Assembly (NCBI GenBank): GCA_017935745.1
Contig: JAGBGX010000006.1
Location: 186,001 to 250,000, forward strand
Length of the DNA: 64,000 bases
Direction of reading: 5' to 3'
Origin: Treponema sp.
Lineage (GTDB): Bacteria > Spirochaetota > Spirochaetia > Treponematales > Treponemataceae
The translations under genes and the position numbers were made by a program. Below, piece after piece: positions 17,917-28,080 of this stretch. Position 1 is the stretch's first letter. Each line of letters opens with the position of its first letter. Below the pieces are notes generated by a model that saw nothing but the letters and a program-made list of their open reading frames with translations, did no database searches and was not told the DNA's origin.

Positions 17917-20157
17917 CTATCCCCGGTAGAAGTTAATCAGGCAGCCGGCAAGAATGATTTTTCGCTCGTCATCAGTCAGCTCTCCGGCGGAAAGCGAAAA
18001 TTCTGAGACGGTTCCGTCAGCACGGGCAGCATACGCCGTAACGTGCGAAAGCTTTTCGGCAATCATTTTCTTTACATCAGGAATGAAAATATAGTCGCCG
18101 TTTGCGAACGGAAGCTCTGAGTCCGGGCCGCTGTATACAAACGGAATCATTCCCCAGTTGATAAGGTTCGAGCGGTACCGCTTCGTCGCATACTCATTCG
18201 CAATGTTCGCCCGTCCGCCGAGGACTTTCTGGCACGATGCAGCCTGCTCGCGCGCAGAGCCGTCGCCCGGCTTCACGGCAAAAATCACGGAGCCAAGCCC
18301 TGCCTCTTGCGCACGGCCGGCAAACGCGGGATTCAGCTTTGCAAGCATTCCGGCTGCCCGCGCGGCTTCCGCCTCCACTTCCTTCGTTCTGTCACGCACC
18401 GCCTTCGCCTTGCCCACATAAGAAGGATCGCGGCGGCTCAAGGTGAACTCCGCGAGCGCGGCAGGATTCGAGCGGAAACTTGAAGTCTCGCCGGACGGAA
18501 TCAGCTCGTCTGTTGTCGTGACAGGATCATGTATTTCACAGACAACCTTGAGCAGCAGATCATCGGAAAGCGGCGGAAATTCCGGCCAGTCCTTGATGTT
18601 CGGGCCGAACTTGATTTCAACTTCCGGGCGGGCTGCGCCCTTTGAATCATACACACGGTTTTCATAGATTGTCTTGTCAAAAACGTATTTCTTCGCGCTG
18701 AATTCCATGTCAAATTCCGTGGCGGCAGTGAGGATTCCCTTGTTTGCAGCCGTGGCGGCAATCGAGCGCGCGTCCATAAGAGCCACAGTGGCAAGCTGTC
18801 CGCCTTGAATCTTGGAGCCTTCCCGGTTTGGAAAGTTGCGCGTGGAATGACGAATGCTGAGCGCACCGTTTGCCGGAGTGTCTCCTGCGCCGAAGCACGG
18901 CCCGCAGAACGCAGTCTTTACAACCGCGCCCGCGCTCACAAGGGAAGCAAACGCACCGTTCTTCATCAGCTCCATATACACAGGCATTGACGCCGGATAA
19001 ACGCTCAGCGAAAAAGCGCCGTTTCCTGTGTCCTTCCCTTTCAGGATGTCAGCCGCCGCACAGATGTTCTCAAAGCCGCCGCCCGCGCACCCGGCGATGA
19101 TTCCCTGGTCAACGCGAAGCTTTCCGCCGTCAATCTTCTCCTTCAGGTTCAGCTTTACCGCGTCCCCGAAGCTCACTTTTGCGCGCTGCTCAGTCTCGTC
19201 AAGAATATCAGCAAGGTTCGCGTTCACATCATCGATTGCATACGCGCAGCTCGGATGGAACGGCATGGCAATCATCGGGCGCACTGTCCCAAGGTCAAGC
19301 TCGATCGCGCCGTCATAGTACGCGCCCTCTCCCGGCGAAAGCTTTTTGTATGAAGACTCGCGCCCGTGAACCGCATAGAACTCGCGGATTGTCTCATCAG
19401 TCTCCCATATTGAAGAAAGGCACGTTGTCTCAGTCGTCATCACATCAATTCCAATGCGGAAGTCAGCGGAAAGGCTCTGTATTCCCGGCCCGATGAATTC
19501 CATCACCTTGTTCTTTACAAATCCGCAGCCGAACACTTCCTTGATAACTGCAAGAGCCACGTCCTGCGGGCCGACTCCCGGCGCGGGGCTTCCCGTCAGG
19601 TACACAGCAACAACTTCCGGCATGGCAATGTCGTATGTCCTGCCGAGAAGCTGCTTTGCAATCTCGCCGCCGCCCTCGCCCATTGCCATTGTGCCCAGCG
19701 CGCCGTAGCGTGTGTGGCTGTCCGAGCCAAGAATCATCGCGCCGCACTCGGCAAGCATCTCGCGCGCGTACTGATGGATAACAGCCAGATGGGGCGGAAC
19801 ATACACGCCTCCGTACTTCTGGGCGCACGTCAGTCCGAACAGATGATCGTCCTCGTTTATCGTTCCGCCCACCGCGCACAGCGAGTTATGGCAGTTGGTA
19901 AGCACATACGGAACAGGAAACCGCTCAAGCCCTGAGGCGCGTGCCGTCTGAATAATGCCGACATAGGTGATGTCGTGCGATGTAAGCTTGTCAAATGCAA
20001 TGTTCAGCTGATTTCCGTCAGTTCCCTTGTTGTGCTTCTGAAGGATTGAGTACGCAATTGTCCGCTTCCGTCCGTTTTCCAGTGAAACACCCTGCGCTTC
20101 AGCGCGCTCAGCAAGCTTTCCGCCGTTAAAAAAGGCGCCGTTCTTCCATAGCTTCAT
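17917..20157 (-). CDS. Aconitase-family hydratase (YbhJ-like)
   Basis: A 746-aa member of the aconitase/isopropylmalate-isomerase family. The N-terminal domain has [17 protein letters not shown] and G-E-G-G-G-E-I. A cluster-ligand region is [10 protein letters not shown], with F-P-N-R-E-G and the swivel domain at the C-terminus. The arrangement resembles the YbhJ-type putative hydratases more than classical AcnA or AcnB. With citrate synthase nearby it may be the cell's citrate/isocitrate isomerase, which is inference. An ATG 15 nt upstream is possible. The TATACT -10 at 20203-20208 lies about 45 bp upstream. Confidence 0.82.
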   Translation of the reverse strand: MKLWKNGAFFNGGKLAERAEAQGVSLENGRKRTIAYSILQKHNKGTDGNQLNIAFDKLTSHDITYVGIIQTARASGLERFPVPYVLTNCHNSLCAVGGTINEDDHLFGLTCAQKYGGVYVPPHLAVIHQYAREMLAECGAMILGSDSHTRYGALGTMAMGEGGGEIAKQLLGRTYDIAMPEVVAVYLTGSPAPGVGPQDVALAVIKEVFGCGFVKNKVMEFIGPGIQSLSADFRIGIDVMTTETTCLSSIWETDETIREFYAVHGRESSYKKLSPGEGAYYDGAIELDLGTVRPMIAMPFHPSCAYAIDDVNANLADILDETEQRAKVSFGDAVKLNLKEKIDGGKLRVDQGIIAGCAGGGFENICAAADILKGKDTGNGAFSLSVYPASMPVYMELMKNGAFASLVSAGAVVKTAFCGPCFGAGDTPANGALSIRHSTRNFPNREGSKIQGGQLATVALMDARSIAATAANKGILTAATEFDMEFSAKKYVFDKTIYENRVYDSKGAARPEVEIKFGPNIKDWPEFPPLSDDLLLKVVCEIHDPVTTTDELIPSGETSSFRSNPAALAEFTLSRRDPSYVGKAKAVRDRTKEVEAEAARAAGMLAKLNPAFAGRAQEAGLGSVIFAVKPGDGSAREQAASCQKVLGGRANIANEYATKRYRSNLINWGMIPFVYSGPDSELPFANGDYIFIPDVKKMIAEKLSHVTAYAARADGTVSEFSLSAGELTDDERKIILAGCLINFYRG

Positions 20158-20202
20158 ATATAATCCCCGCAAAAAAATATCAAGGCTTTTTCAAGCACCG
20201 TC

Positions 20203-20231
20203 AGTATAGCGGTTTTTCCGCTCTTTTGGAA
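20203..20231 (-). promoter_or_regulatory. Promoter of aconitase-family gene
   Basis: TTCCAA (20226-20231), 17-bp spacer, TATACT (20203-20208) on the minus strand. The -35 is weak; the -10 is good. Confidence 0.5.
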
Positions 20232-20359
20232 GCATCCTGTTCACCGCTTCCGTTTTGCACGCTTTCCATTCCAGGCATTCCATCTCCTCCCGTCCCGCAT
20301 CACAGCAGGCAGAGAGAAGAACAAGGCGCGCCGCTTACAAATCAAGCTGATTATTCATC

Positions 20360-20590
20360 AAAATGATATGAATTTGACGTAAAACGATGTGATTTTAAGT
20401 CAAAACGACATCATTCTGTTCAAAAATCAGATGAATTTGCTCCAAAACAACATGAATTTAACTTAAAATGACGTGATTATAAGTCAAAATATTATGAATT
20501 TAGTCCAGAACAAGATGCATTTGCTCCAGAATCACATGAATTTGACTTGGAATGACGTGATTCTGCCTTGAGATGATGTGAACGCTGCGG
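20360..20590. repeat. Eleven-copy 21-bp tandem repeat
   Basis: Eleven imperfect units, each exactly 21 bp, start at 20360, 20381, 20402 and so on to 20570. A typical unit begins AAAAYRAYRTGAATTT and ends in a variable 5-base tail; a possible degenerate twelfth unit precedes at 20339. The array ends 7 bp from the stop codon of the CDF transporter gene, so it would form that transcript's 3' region. All six frames contain stops. No gene is seen in the rest of the 440-bp intergenic region (20158-20597). Confidence 0.9.
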
Positions 20591-20597
20591 AGAGCAG

Positions 20598-21548
20598 CTA
20601 CATGGTCTGCGGGCTCAGGCCGAATTCTTCCTGCGGCTGATGGCTGCACGAGCCTTTCGGCTCAATGTGAATCACAATGCAGTAGACTTCGGGAATCCGC
20701 TCCCGGACAGCGGCCTCAACCTGCTCGCTCAGCTCGTGGGCTTCGTACACGGAAAGGCGCGGCTCCACTTCGATGTCAAGATCAATGTCAAAGCTGGAAG
20801 CCATGCGCCGTATGCGCGCCCGGTGCGGGTTTGAAACGTGCGGAACGGAAGCGACTGCGTCAAACAGCTTCCTGTACAGCGAGCTGTCCGCGTTTCCGTC
20901 CATAAGCTCCATGTTCATGCGCATGAAAAGGAGGACGGCATTCTTTATCACCCACAGCCCCACGAGGATTGCAATCACGGGATCCAGAACGGGAGCCGCA
21001 AAAAAGCGGGAGGCGGCAAGCCCTGCAAGAACTGCAAGCGAAAGCAGAATGTCGCTCTTCATGTTCTGGGCGTTTGCCTTTATGATTTCGCTTTCGGCCT
21101 TTCTTCCGTAGTAAAGCTGGACAGCAAAAAGCACGCATTTTCCTGCAATAGAAATCACTGCCGCAGCCACAGCAGAAGATGCAATCTCATCCTGAACTGC
21201 TCCAAGGACAAGCCCTTTTGCAGCGGAAAGCACAAGCTGCGCGCCGGCAAAGAAAATGACGAATGCAAGAACCATGGTCGCGGTTGTTTCGGCGCGGGCA
21301 TGTCCCCACGGGTGCTCCTTGTCTCCCGGCCGCTGGATTATCCTGCTTACGAGCAGCGTCACTGCGGCAATCAGCACATCCGTCGCGCTGTCAACGCCGT
21401 CTCCTGCCACGGCAAGCGAGCCTGAGCGGTACGCCAGAAAAAGCTTTACTGCGGCGAGCACTGCGTTTCCTGCAAGGGCGGCAGTTCCCGCTGCGCGCAT
21501 ATACCTGGCCTTTTCAGATGAGCTGAGCGGCTTTTGTGCGCTTTTCAT
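20598..21548 (-). CDS. Cation diffusion facilitator (CDF) metal transporter
   Basis: A 316-aa inner-membrane divalent-cation/proton antiporter. About six membrane helices span 15-200. The metal site of helix 2 is D-G-V-D-S-A-T-D, and the H-P-W-G-H-A-R-A-E motif follows. The helix 5 metal-site acid-rich stretch is K-S-D-I-L-L-S. The cytoplasmic C-terminal domain has I-D-L-D-I-E-V and V-I-H-I-E-P. A zinc, iron or manganese exporter is likely; the ion is not determinable. The ATG overlaps the leuS stop by 4 bp, so it is translationally coupled to leuS. Confidence 0.9.
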   Translation of the reverse strand: MKSAQKPLSSSEKARYMRAAGTAALAGNAVLAAVKLFLAYRSGSLAVAGDGVDSATDVLIAAVTLLVSRIIQRPGDKEHPWGHARAETTATMVLAFVIFFAGAQLVLSAAKGLVLGAVQDEIASSAVAAAVISIAGKCVLFAVQLYYGRKAESEIIKANAQNMKSDILLSLAVLAGLAASRFFAAPVLDPVIAILVGLWVIKNAVLLFMRMNMELMDGNADSSLYRKLFDAVASVPHVSNPHRARIRRMASSFDIDLDIEVEPRLSVYEAHELSEQVEAAVRERIPEVYCIVIHIEPKGSCSHQPQEEFGLSPQTM

Positions 21549-24211
21549 TTTGCCACGATGTTGACAAGCCGGTCCTTTACGACGACAGCCTTTGCAATCT
21601 GCTTGCCTTCCGTGAACTTTTTGTAGCCGGACGTTTCCGCTGCCATGCGGCGCAGCGTCTCTTCGTCAGTTCCGGGGGCGGCCTCGAACTTGTCGCGCAG
21701 CTTTCCGTTAATCATCACGACAATCTGCACCGTGTCCTCGCGGCAGAATTCCTCGCTGAACTGCGGCCACGGCTCATACGCGTTCGTTTCCTCATGCCCG
21801 AGCTTCTGCCACAGCTCCTCGCCGAGGTGCGGCGCATACGGGCTGAGCAGCAGGACAAAGCCTTCCCACATAGCGCGCGGAATTTCGTCCAGGCGCGCGG
21901 CTTCGTTTATGAAAATCATCATCTGGCTGATTGCCGTGTTGAAATTCAATGAGGCGGTGTCGTCCGTCACTTTCTTTACGGTCTTTGCATACGTCTTGCG
22001 CAGGGCGCAGAGAGCCTTGTCTTCAATCTTTGCCGTGATGTCGATGCTGCTCATTTGCTTTTCGCTGACGCTCCAGACTTTTTCAAGAAAGCGGTTTATG
22101 CCGACAAGCCCCTGAGTGTTCCACGGCTTTGAGACCGTGAGCGGACCCATGAACATTTCGTACATCCGCACGGAATCCGCGCCGTACTTCTGGATCATTT
22201 CGTCAGGATTCACGACGTTCTTGAGCGACTTTGACATCTTGGCAACAATCTGCTCCACTTCCTCGCCGGTCGCTTTTTCGATGTACGTTCCGTTCCGCTC
22301 CTCGACTTCGTCAACGGGAACGAGCGTCTTGTTTTTCCGCTGGAAGGCGAACGAAGTGATGAGGCCCTGGTTTATCAGGCGCTGAAACGGCTCCTTTGTG
22401 GAAACCGCCCCGATGTCGTAGAGCACCTTGTGCCAGAACCGCGCGTACAGAAGGTGAAGGACGGCATGCTCCGCTCCGCCGACGTACAGGTCAACGGGCA
22501 TCCAGTATTTTTCCTTTTCCGCCGAACAGAACTCGGCATCATTTTTCGGGTCAAGGTAGCGCAGATAATACCAGCATGAGCCGCCCCACTGCGGCATTGT
22601 GTTTGTCTCGCGCTTTGCCTTGCCGCCGCACTGCGGGCAGGTGCAGTTCACAAAGCTTTCGATGGCGGCAAGCGGGCTTTCGCCGGTTCCTGTGGGCTGG
22701 TACGACTTCACATCGGGAAGCCGCACCGGGAGTTCGCTTTCGGGAACGGGAACGCAGCCGCACCGTTCGCAGTGGACAAGCGGAATCGGCTCGCCCCAGT
22801 ACCGCTGCCGGCTGAAAATCCAGTCGCGCAGCTTGTAGTTCACCGCCTTTTTCCCGAAGCCCTTCTGCCCGAGGAATTCTATCATCGCGCTGATGGCGTC
22901 CTGCGTCTTTCTGCCGATCAGGAACTGCGAGTTGACTGCGTATCCGTCCTTTGCGGAAGTGCATTCAGAAGCCACGTCAAAAATATCAGGATGAGACGAC
23001 GCAAGCTCCTTGTATTCCTCGGGATTCTGCGCGGCACGGGAAAGCAGCTGCGCTCCCTGCTCCTCGCTTCCGCCGCCGAGCCGCTCAATTTCTTCTTTTG
23101 AAGCGACAACTTTTATAATCGGAAGGCTGAATTTTTTGGCAAAATCCCAGTCGCGCTCATCGTGGGCAGGAACAGCCATGATTGCGCCAGTTCCGTAGGA
23201 AGCAAGCACGTAGTCGGAAATCCAAATGGGAACGCGCGCGCCGTTCACGGGATTGATTCCGTAACTCCCGGTAAAAACGCCGGTCTTGTTCTTGTTCAAG
23301 TCCGTGCGCTCAAGGTCGGATTTCTTCGCGGCTTCCGCGACATACGACTCCACCTGCGCTTTCTGCCCGGGAGACGTGATTTCCTTCAAAAGCGGATGCT
23401 CAGGCGACATGACCATGTACGTGCAGCCAAACAGCGTGTCCGCGCGGGTCGTGTAGACGGTGAGCTTTTTCCCGGAATCATTGCCGTCCGCGTCCGCAAT
23501 GGCAAAATCAACTTCCGCGCCCACAGACTTTCCGATCCAGTTTTTCTGCATGAGCTTCACGCTTTCCGGCCAGTCGAGCAAGTCCAAGTCCTCAAGAAGC
23601 CGCTCCGCATAATCCGTAATCCGCAGAATCCACTGGCGGATTGTCCTGCGGGTAACAGCCGTGCCGCACCGCTCGCACAGCCCTTCCTTCACTTCCTCGT
23701 TTGCAAGCCCTGTCAGGCAGGAAGGACACCAGTTGATCGGCGTTTCCGCTTCGTAGGCAAGCCCTTTCTTGTACAGCTGAAGAAAAATCCACTGCGTCCA
23801 CTTGTAGTACTCCGGCTCGCACGTAGAAACGCACCTGTCCCAGTCATAGCTGAAGCCGAGCGCCTTTATCTGCCGCGTGAAATTGGAAATGTTCGCGTTT
23901 GTCGTAACGGAAGGATGCGTTCCCGTCTTGATTGCGTAGTTTTCCGCCGGAAGCCCGAACGAGTCGTATCCCATCGGATGCAGGACGTTGAAGCCGTTCA
24001 TGCGCAGGTAGCGGCAGTAAATGTCCGTCGCCGTGTAGCCTTCAGGATGACCCACATGAAGCCCCGCGCCGCTCGGATACGGAAACATGTCAAGGACGTA
24101 CCGCCGTTTTTCCTTGGGGAACGAAGCGTCCTCCTGCACGCGGAACGTCTTGTGCTCCTCCCAGTATTTCTGCCATTTTACTTCGATATTCTGAAACGGA
24201 TAGCCGGACAT
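21545..24211 (-). CDS. leuS: Leucyl-tRNA synthetase
   Basis: An 888-aa class I synthetase. The HIGH motif is G-L-H-V-G-H-P-E-G near residue 55, and zinc ribbon C-P-S-C...C-E-R-C is near 160. The CP1 editing domain holds [10 protein letters not shown] second Cys pair C-E-R-C...C-P-Q-C follows, and the KMSKS loop is K-M-S-K-S-L-K-N-V. The C-terminus carries the anticodon-binding and Leu-specific domains. The frame is open 29 codons further upstream; AGAGGT before 24211 supports the start chosen. A TATAAT -10 lies about 35-40 nt upstream. Confidence 0.95.
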   Translation of the reverse strand: MSGYPFQNIEVKWQKYWEEHKTFRVQEDASFPKEKRRYVLDMFPYPSGAGLHVGHPEGYTATDIYCRYLRMNGFNVLHPMGYDSFGLPAENYAIKTGTHPSVTTNANISNFTRQIKALGFSYDWDRCVSTCEPEYYKWTQWIFLQLYKKGLAYEAETPINWCPSCLTGLANEEVKEGLCERCGTAVTRRTIRQWILRITDYAERLLEDLDLLDWPESVKLMQKNWIGKSVGAEVDFAIADADGNDSGKKLTVYTTRADTLFGCTYMVMSPEHPLLKEITSPGQKAQVESYVAEAAKKSDLERTDLNKNKTGVFTGSYGINPVNGARVPIWISDYVLASYGTGAIMAVPAHDERDWDFAKKFSLPIIKVVASKEEIERLGGGSEEQGAQLLSRAAQNPEEYKELASSHPDIFDVASECTSAKDGYAVNSQFLIGRKTQDAISAMIEFLGQKGFGKKAVNYKLRDWIFSRQRYWGEPIPLVHCERCGCVPVPESELPVRLPDVKSYQPTGTGESPLAAIESFVNCTCPQCGGKAKRETNTMPQWGGSCWYYLRYLDPKNDAEFCSAEKEKYWMPVDLYVGGAEHAVLHLLYARFWHKVLYDIGAVSTKEPFQRLINQGLITSFAFQRKNKTLVPVDEVEERNGTYIEKATGEEVEQIVAKMSKSLKNVVNPDEMIQKYGADSVRMYEMFMGPLTVSKPWNTQGLVGINRFLEKVWSVSEKQMSSIDITAKIEDKALCALRKTYAKTVKKVTDDTASLNFNTAISQMMIFINEAARLDEIPRAMWEGFVLLLSPYAPHLGEELWQKLGHEETNAYEPWPQFSEEFCREDTVQIVVMINGKLRDKFEAAPGTDEETLRRMAAETSGYKKFTEGKQIAKAVVVKDRLVNIVAK

Positions 24212-24303
24212 TTTCTTACCTCTGACAATTGATTGTATATCTTTCCGATTATAAACAAAACAGCGGAATGTTTCTACCGGGCAATGCAGGTTTTTCACCT
24301 GAT

Positions 24304-25305
24304 TCAGACAGCCAGGAAACGCTCATTTGGCTGGCGTGCAAAATAATCGCGCACTTCCCGGCGGCTTTCTTCAACAGACTTGAAATTCAGCATCCTTGAC
24401 TGAAAATAGTGGGCAAACTGAAACTGGCCGCAGTAGTACGAAAAAAAGCGCTGAATGCGCGTGCGGTGGAATTCCGGCGGCTGAAACTGCTCCACACCGT
24501 CAATAAAGCTGAGCGCAACCTGCTGCCGGTCAACAGTAAACGGACGTTCCTGCCCTGGAAAACTGAGCGCGTTTTTCAGCACGGAAAAAATCCACGGACG
24601 CTCTGCCGCAGCCCGGGCAATCATCAGGCCGTCCGCATGGGGAACAGCATTCAGCACAGCCCGCGCGCTTTCTGCATCATGTATGCAGCCGTTCACATAT
24701 ACAGGGAGCGCACCCGAAAAATGCACGGCAAGCTTTTCTGCAAATTCATACCGGGGAATTCCGCGGTACTTTTCCTTTTGTGTCCGGGGATGAAGTGAAA
24801 TCAGCTCGGCTCCGCCCTCGGCAACCGCATCCGCAAATGCAAAAAGCGATTCTTCCGAAAAATCCTCGCCGCCCAGCCTGCACTTTATGCTGAGCCTCAG
24901 GTGAATTCCTGTTTGAGACTCATGACGATTCAAAATATCCCTGACTGCCTGCACAGCAGCCTTTGCCTGCGAAACAGGTCTGAGCATCCATGCAATTCCG
25001 GCGCCTGTCCTGAAAATCTGCGGCGCACAGCAGCCCATGTTTATGTCGATTCCAGCTCCGCCTTTTGGCACTATGATTTCTGCTGCCTGCGCAAGAGTCT
25101 CGCTGCCGCTGCCCGTCAGCTGCCACACAATCTTTTGCGGGGCAGTACTGTTCAAAAGGTAAAAGGACTCAAACGGGCCGCCGCTCACCAGCGACGGAGC
25201 ATTTATCATTTCTGTAAAATACTCGTCACAGCCGCCGAACTGCTCTACGGAACGGCGGAACGCTTCATGGCTCACAGTCGCCATCGGGGCGCAGACAAGC
25301 TTCAT
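24304..25305 (-). CDS. tRNA-dihydrouridine synthase (Dus)
   Basis: A 333-aa FMN-dependent TIM-barrel enzyme that reduces uridines in tRNA. The FMN and active-site region is [10 protein letters not shown], with the catalytic Cys. [16 protein letters not shown] and V-N-G-C-I follow in the usual order, then the helical C-terminal domain. In the family the motif is usually N-x-G-C-P; here an extra Cys precedes Ala-Pro. The start at 25305 overlaps the upstream stop by 4 bp (ATGA), so an open 19-codon extension is rejected. Confidence 0.9.
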   Translation of the reverse strand: MKLVCAPMATVSHEAFRRSVEQFGGCDEYFTEMINAPSLVSGGPFESFYLLNSTAPQKIVWQLTGSGSETLAQAAEIIVPKGGAGIDINMGCCAPQIFRTGAGIAWMLRPVSQAKAAVQAVRDILNRHESQTGIHLRLSIKCRLGGEDFSEESLFAFADAVAEGGAELISLHPRTQKEKYRGIPRYEFAEKLAVHFSGALPVYVNGCIHDAESARAVLNAVPHADGLMIARAAAERPWIFSVLKNALSFPGQERPFTVDRQQVALSFIDGVEQFQPPEFHRTRIQRFFSYYCGQFQFAHYFQSRMLNFKSVEESRREVRDYFARQPNERFLAV

Positions 25306-25805
25306 TTTGAATTCAGGTATTCTGCAAAAATCGCGGCGGCATCCCCGCACAGCTTGGGACACGGCCGCTTCTTGTAATATTCCGGCGTGCGTGCCTGTGA
25401 AACGGGTGAAAGGGCGTCTCCCTCGACAGTATTTTTGTTCAGGTATTTCTGAGAATCGCCGAGCGGAGCAAGCCCCAGAAGCTCGCGGCAGATAAACGAG
25501 CCGTGCTGCTCCTTGAATGTTCCGCAGAGCAGCTGGCCTTTTTTATAGAGGGAATCCTTCGCTTCCTTGTCCCTGGGATCCGCACTGCCTTCCGCGTACC
25601 CGAGCGCCAAAAGCATGCCCGTCACCGTGCCGCACATTTCGCGCAGCCGGCATGTTCCGCCGCCGAACGGCTGCGCAGACTTCAGCGCAGCATCCCGGTC
25701 AATTCCAAGCTCATCACAGAAGACAGCCAGAACTGACTGCGCGCAGTTATATCCGCTCAAAAAATTCTGCTCCGCCTGAGAGCGCGCTGACTCTGCATCA
25801 GTCAT
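25302..25805 (-). CDS. C_GCAxxG_C_C family redox protein
   Basis: A 167-aa cysteine-rich protein of the C_GCAxxG_C_C family found in anaerobes. Diagnostic elements are G-Y-N-C-A-Q-S-V (about 18-25), F-G-G-G-T-C-R-L-R-E-M-C-G-T-V-x-G (about 47-64), F-I-C-R-E-L-L-G and a C-terminal C-P-K-L-C-G-D-A-A. The family is thought to bind a redox cofactor or metal, but its function is not established. It overlaps mrp upstream by 8 bp and dus downstream by 4 bp. Confidence 0.85.
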   Translation of the reverse strand: MTDAESARSQAEQNFLSGYNCAQSVLAVFCDELGIDRDAALKSAQPFGGGTCRLREMCGTVTGMLLALGYAEGSADPRDKEAKDSLYKKGQLLCGTFKEQHGSFICRELLGLAPLGDSQKYLNKNTVEGDALSPVSQARTPEYYKKRPCPKLCGDAAAIFAEYLNSK

Positions 25806-26649
25806 TTTTCAGCAGCTCCTCGACAGCCTGTGCAGCTCCCTGAATAAACGGCGCATCGGCTGACTCAACTTCGCCCCTGTCAACAGCCTCCGACAGCTTC
25901 TGCTCAACAGGAATCCGCGCAAGAATTTTCAGGCCGAATTCCTTTGCAGTCCTTTCGATGCTGCTTTCCCCGAATATATGAAGCTCCTTGCCGCAGTCCG
26001 GGCATTTCACGTAGCTCATGTTTTCAACAATGCCAAGAATAGGAACGTTCATCATGCCCGCCATGTTCACGGCTTTTTCCACAATGACACGCACCAGCTG
26101 CTGCGGAGATGTCACGATAATAATTCCGTCAACCGGCAGCGACTGAAAGACAGTAAGCGGCACATCGCCTGTTCCCGGAGGACAGTCCACAAACATGCAG
26201 TCCACATCCTTCCACAGAACATCAGTCCAGAACTGGCGCACAGCCCCGGAAATGACAGGCCCGCGCCACACGACAGGATCTGTTTCATTCTGAAGCAGAA
26301 AATTCATCGACATAAGCTGAATGCCCGTCCGCGACAGAACCGGCTTTAAATAGCCGCCTTCGCTGCCGTCATCTTTCTTTTCAGGAACGCTTTCCGCACG
26401 AACGCTGCCCAAGCCGAACGCAGTCGGAACAGAAGGGCCTGTAATGTCCGCGTCAAGCACTGCCGAGCGGAAACCGTCGCGCTGCGCCCGGGAGGCAAGC
26501 AGGCTTGTTACAAGAGACTTGCCCACGCCGCCCTTGCCGGAAATAACGCCTATGACTTTCTTTACAGAAGCGCCTGCATGAAGAGTTTCCTTCAGCGGCT
26601 TTTTCTCACATGCATCCTTGCAGTCAGAGCAGCTTCCACCGCACGCCAT
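25798..26649 (-). CDS. mrp: Mrp/NBP35-type P-loop ATPase, Fe-S carrier
   Basis: A 283-aa P-loop ATPase of the Mrp/Nbp35/ApbC family, which carries and transfers Fe-S clusters. Cysteines at 3, 7, 10 and 14 form an Nbp35-like N-terminal cluster. The deviant Walker A is S-G-K-G-G-V-G-K-S (about 37-45); D-A-D-I-T-G-P-S-V-P and P-P-G-T-G-D are the switch motifs. The bridging C-P-D-C near residue 215 binds the dimer-interface cluster. It heads a three-gene operon with the C_GCAxxG and dus genes. GAGGTG supports the start. Confidence 0.92.
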   Translation of the reverse strand: MACGGSCSDCKDACEKKPLKETLHAGASVKKVIGVISGKGGVGKSLVTSLLASRAQRDGFRSAVLDADITGPSVPTAFGLGSVRAESVPEKKDDGSEGGYLKPVLSRTGIQLMSMNFLLQNETDPVVWRGPVISGAVRQFWTDVLWKDVDCMFVDCPPGTGDVPLTVFQSLPVDGIIIVTSPQQLVRVIVEKAVNMAGMMNVPILGIVENMSYVKCPDCGKELHIFGESSIERTAKEFGLKILARIPVEQKLSEAVDRGEVESADAPFIQGAAQAVEELLKND

Positions 26650-26663
26650 ATTTTCACCTCAAA

Positions 26664-26692
26664 CTGATAATTCATAAAACCAACAACATCAA
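26664..26692 (-). promoter_or_regulatory. Promoter of mrp operon
   Basis: TTGATG (26687-26692), 17-bp spacer, TATCAG (26664-26669) on the minus strand, followed by a 14-nt leader with GAGGTG. Confidence 0.6.
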
Positions 26693-26855
26693 TGCAAGCA
26701 TCAGCACAGGGATTCAAAAAACTGAAGTTCTCAGAGGCTCCCCTGAAATGCAAATGCGATCAATATAAATATAACCGAAAATGAACACAGATACAACTGC
26801 GCGGAACTGCTTTTGGGAAAGATACCGCCTGTCTTTCTTTTTTAATGACAGCGGG

Positions 26856-26889
26856 AAAAAAAGGAAGGCGCGCAGCGCGCGCCTTCCTT
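26856..26889 (-). terminator. Strong terminator of ferritin gene
   Basis: A 13-bp GC-rich perfect stem (AAGGAAGGCGCGC with its complement; 26861-26873 and 26877-26889) with a 3-nt loop, followed on the minus strand by a T-run (26856-26862). Confidence 0.9.
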
Positions 26890-26900
26890 GGGAAACCGGG

Positions 26901-27389
26901 CTACTCTTCCCGCTTTCCAAGCTCTTTGTTCAGCTCGTACAGGCCTTCGCCCGTTTTTCCGAACAGACGGTACTTTTCAAGCAGCTCGTGGGCGGCGCAT
27001 TCCTCTTCAAACTGCTCGCTTACAAACCACTCAAGGAAATTCTTTGTAAACCAGTCCTGCTCCTTTTGTGCAAGTGCATAGATGTCATTGATCAGGCCGG
27101 TGACATACTCTTCGTTTGCAAGGCCGAGCTTCAGAATCTGCTCAATGCCCTCAAGCTTTTCCTTGGGCGCCTTGATGTCCAGAAGCCTGACTTTCTGGCC
27201 GCGGCTTATCAGATACTTGTAGAATTTCATTGCGTGCTCAGTTTCTTCCTTCGACTGAACCTTATACCAGTTTGCAAATCCTGCAAGCCCTTCCGAGTCA
27301 AAGTACGAGGCAAATCCAAGGTACGAATACGCAGACTCAAATTCCTTTTGAATCTGCTCATTTAAAAGCGATGATATTTTTTCGTTCAT
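26901..27389 (-). CDS. Bacterial ferritin
   Basis: A 162-aa non-haem ferritin (FtnA type) that oxidises and stores iron. The four-helix-bundle ferroxidase ligands are visible: Glu in Q-I-Q-K-E-F-E-S-A-Y, E-E-T-E-H-A-M-K-F near 50, and E-W-F-V-S-E-Q-F-E-E-E near 126. The frame is open 55 codons upstream; AGGAGG at 27395-27400 selects 27389, with ATG 27392 a less likely option. It lies just downstream of superoxide reductase on the same strand. Confidence 0.93.
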   Translation of the reverse strand: MNEKISSLLNEQIQKEFESAYSYLGFASYFDSEGLAGFANWYKVQSKEETEHAMKFYKYLISRGQKVRLLDIKAPKEKLEGIEQILKLGLANEEYVTGLINDIYALAQKEQDWFTKNFLEWFVSEQFEEECAAHELLEKYRLFGKTGEGLYELNKELGKREE

Positions 27390-27471
27390 CATTTCCTCCT
27401 GGAAAAATAGTATGGACAGCGCAGGATTCCGCCGCGCACGGCAGACAGAACCCTGAGCAGCAAACAGCTCC

Positions 27472-27870
27472 TTAAGCCAAGTTTTCTTCCTTATAGTCGG
27501 CTTTCCAGAGCTTGTGAAGGTTGCAGTATTCGTATGCCGCTTCAACACGCTCACCTTTCATTACTGCAAAATCCGCGCTCGGCCTGTTTCCCGGGGCAAG
27601 CAGCTTTTTCTGAATTCCTTTGTTCGTCTGAAGAAGAATCCATTCAATGTAGTGCTCTGGGACAGACGGATGAAGCTGAGAGCCGACAGTCACAGAAACG
27701 GTGTTTCCTTCCACCTTTATAACAGGAACGTGCTTTTCTGAAGCGCCGTCTGTTACTCCAGGGACCAGCTCCTGCATTTCTTCTCCACAGCAAATGGTTG
27801 GGGTTCCGGAATCCTTTACAATGGAAATAATTTTTCCGCACTTTTTGCAATAATAAAATTTCAACTGCAT
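27472..27870 (-). CDS. Desulfoferrodoxin, 2Fe superoxide reductase
   Basis: A 132-aa superoxide reductase, reducing superoxide to peroxide in the cytoplasm of an anaerobe. The N-terminal desulforedoxin centre I has Cys8, Cys11, Cys27 and Cys28. Centre II ligands are in E-K-H-V-P, H-P-S-V-P-E-H-Y-I-E-W and C-N-L-H-K-L-W. An AGGAGG site fixes the start at 27870 and rejects a 16-codon extension. It is followed by ferritin, so superoxide detoxification and iron sequestration are likely co-expressed. Confidence 0.94.
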   Translation of the reverse strand: MQLKFYYCKKCGKIISIVKDSGTPTICCGEEMQELVPGVTDGASEKHVPVIKVEGNTVSVTVGSQLHPSVPEHYIEWILLQTNKGIQKKLLAPGNRPSADFAVMKGERVEAAYEYCNLHKLWKADYKEENLA

Positions 27871-27984
27871 ACAATTCCTCCTGAAGAACACTGCCTGCAA
27901 AGCATGCGCTTTTTCCAAGCCTGCCCTTCTGAATCAAAAGATATGCACAAACAGCTCAAAAAGCACTGAAAATCGTCCGCAAAC

Positions 27985-28012
27985 GGTCACCAACGGGTCA
28001 CAAACCGGTCAC
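27985..28012. promoter_or_regulatory. Three GGTCAC direct repeats at 11-bp spacing
   Basis: GGTCAC occurs at 27985, 27996 and 28007, exactly 11 bp apart, in the context ACGGTCACCA or CGGGTCACAA. The row ends 20 bp before the -35 of the membrane-bound LuxR-type regulator gene. Same-face spacing is what a bound activator would need. Confidence 0.6.
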
Positions 28013-28032
28013 CACAGCGAGAAAAAAAACCG

Positions 28033-28062
28033 TTGGAAAAAACAAAACACCTGTGATATACT
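28033..28062 (+). promoter_or_regulatory. Promoter of membrane LuxR-type regulator
   Basis: TTGGAA (28033-28038), 18-bp spacer, TATACT (28057-28062), then 18 nt to the ATG containing GGGAGAA. Confidence 0.65.
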
Positions 28063-28080
28063 GTTTGCGGGAGAAAAAAA

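Noticed and set aside
20360-20590. 21-bp array as a CRISPR or as a protein-coding gene
   Set aside because: There are no unique spacers between units, no cas genes, and every reading frame is stopped by units with TAA or TGA.
23162-24232. 356-codon open frame on the plus strand opposite leuS
   Set aside because: Antisense shadow of leuS; Arg- and Val-rich with no recognisable domain or start signal.
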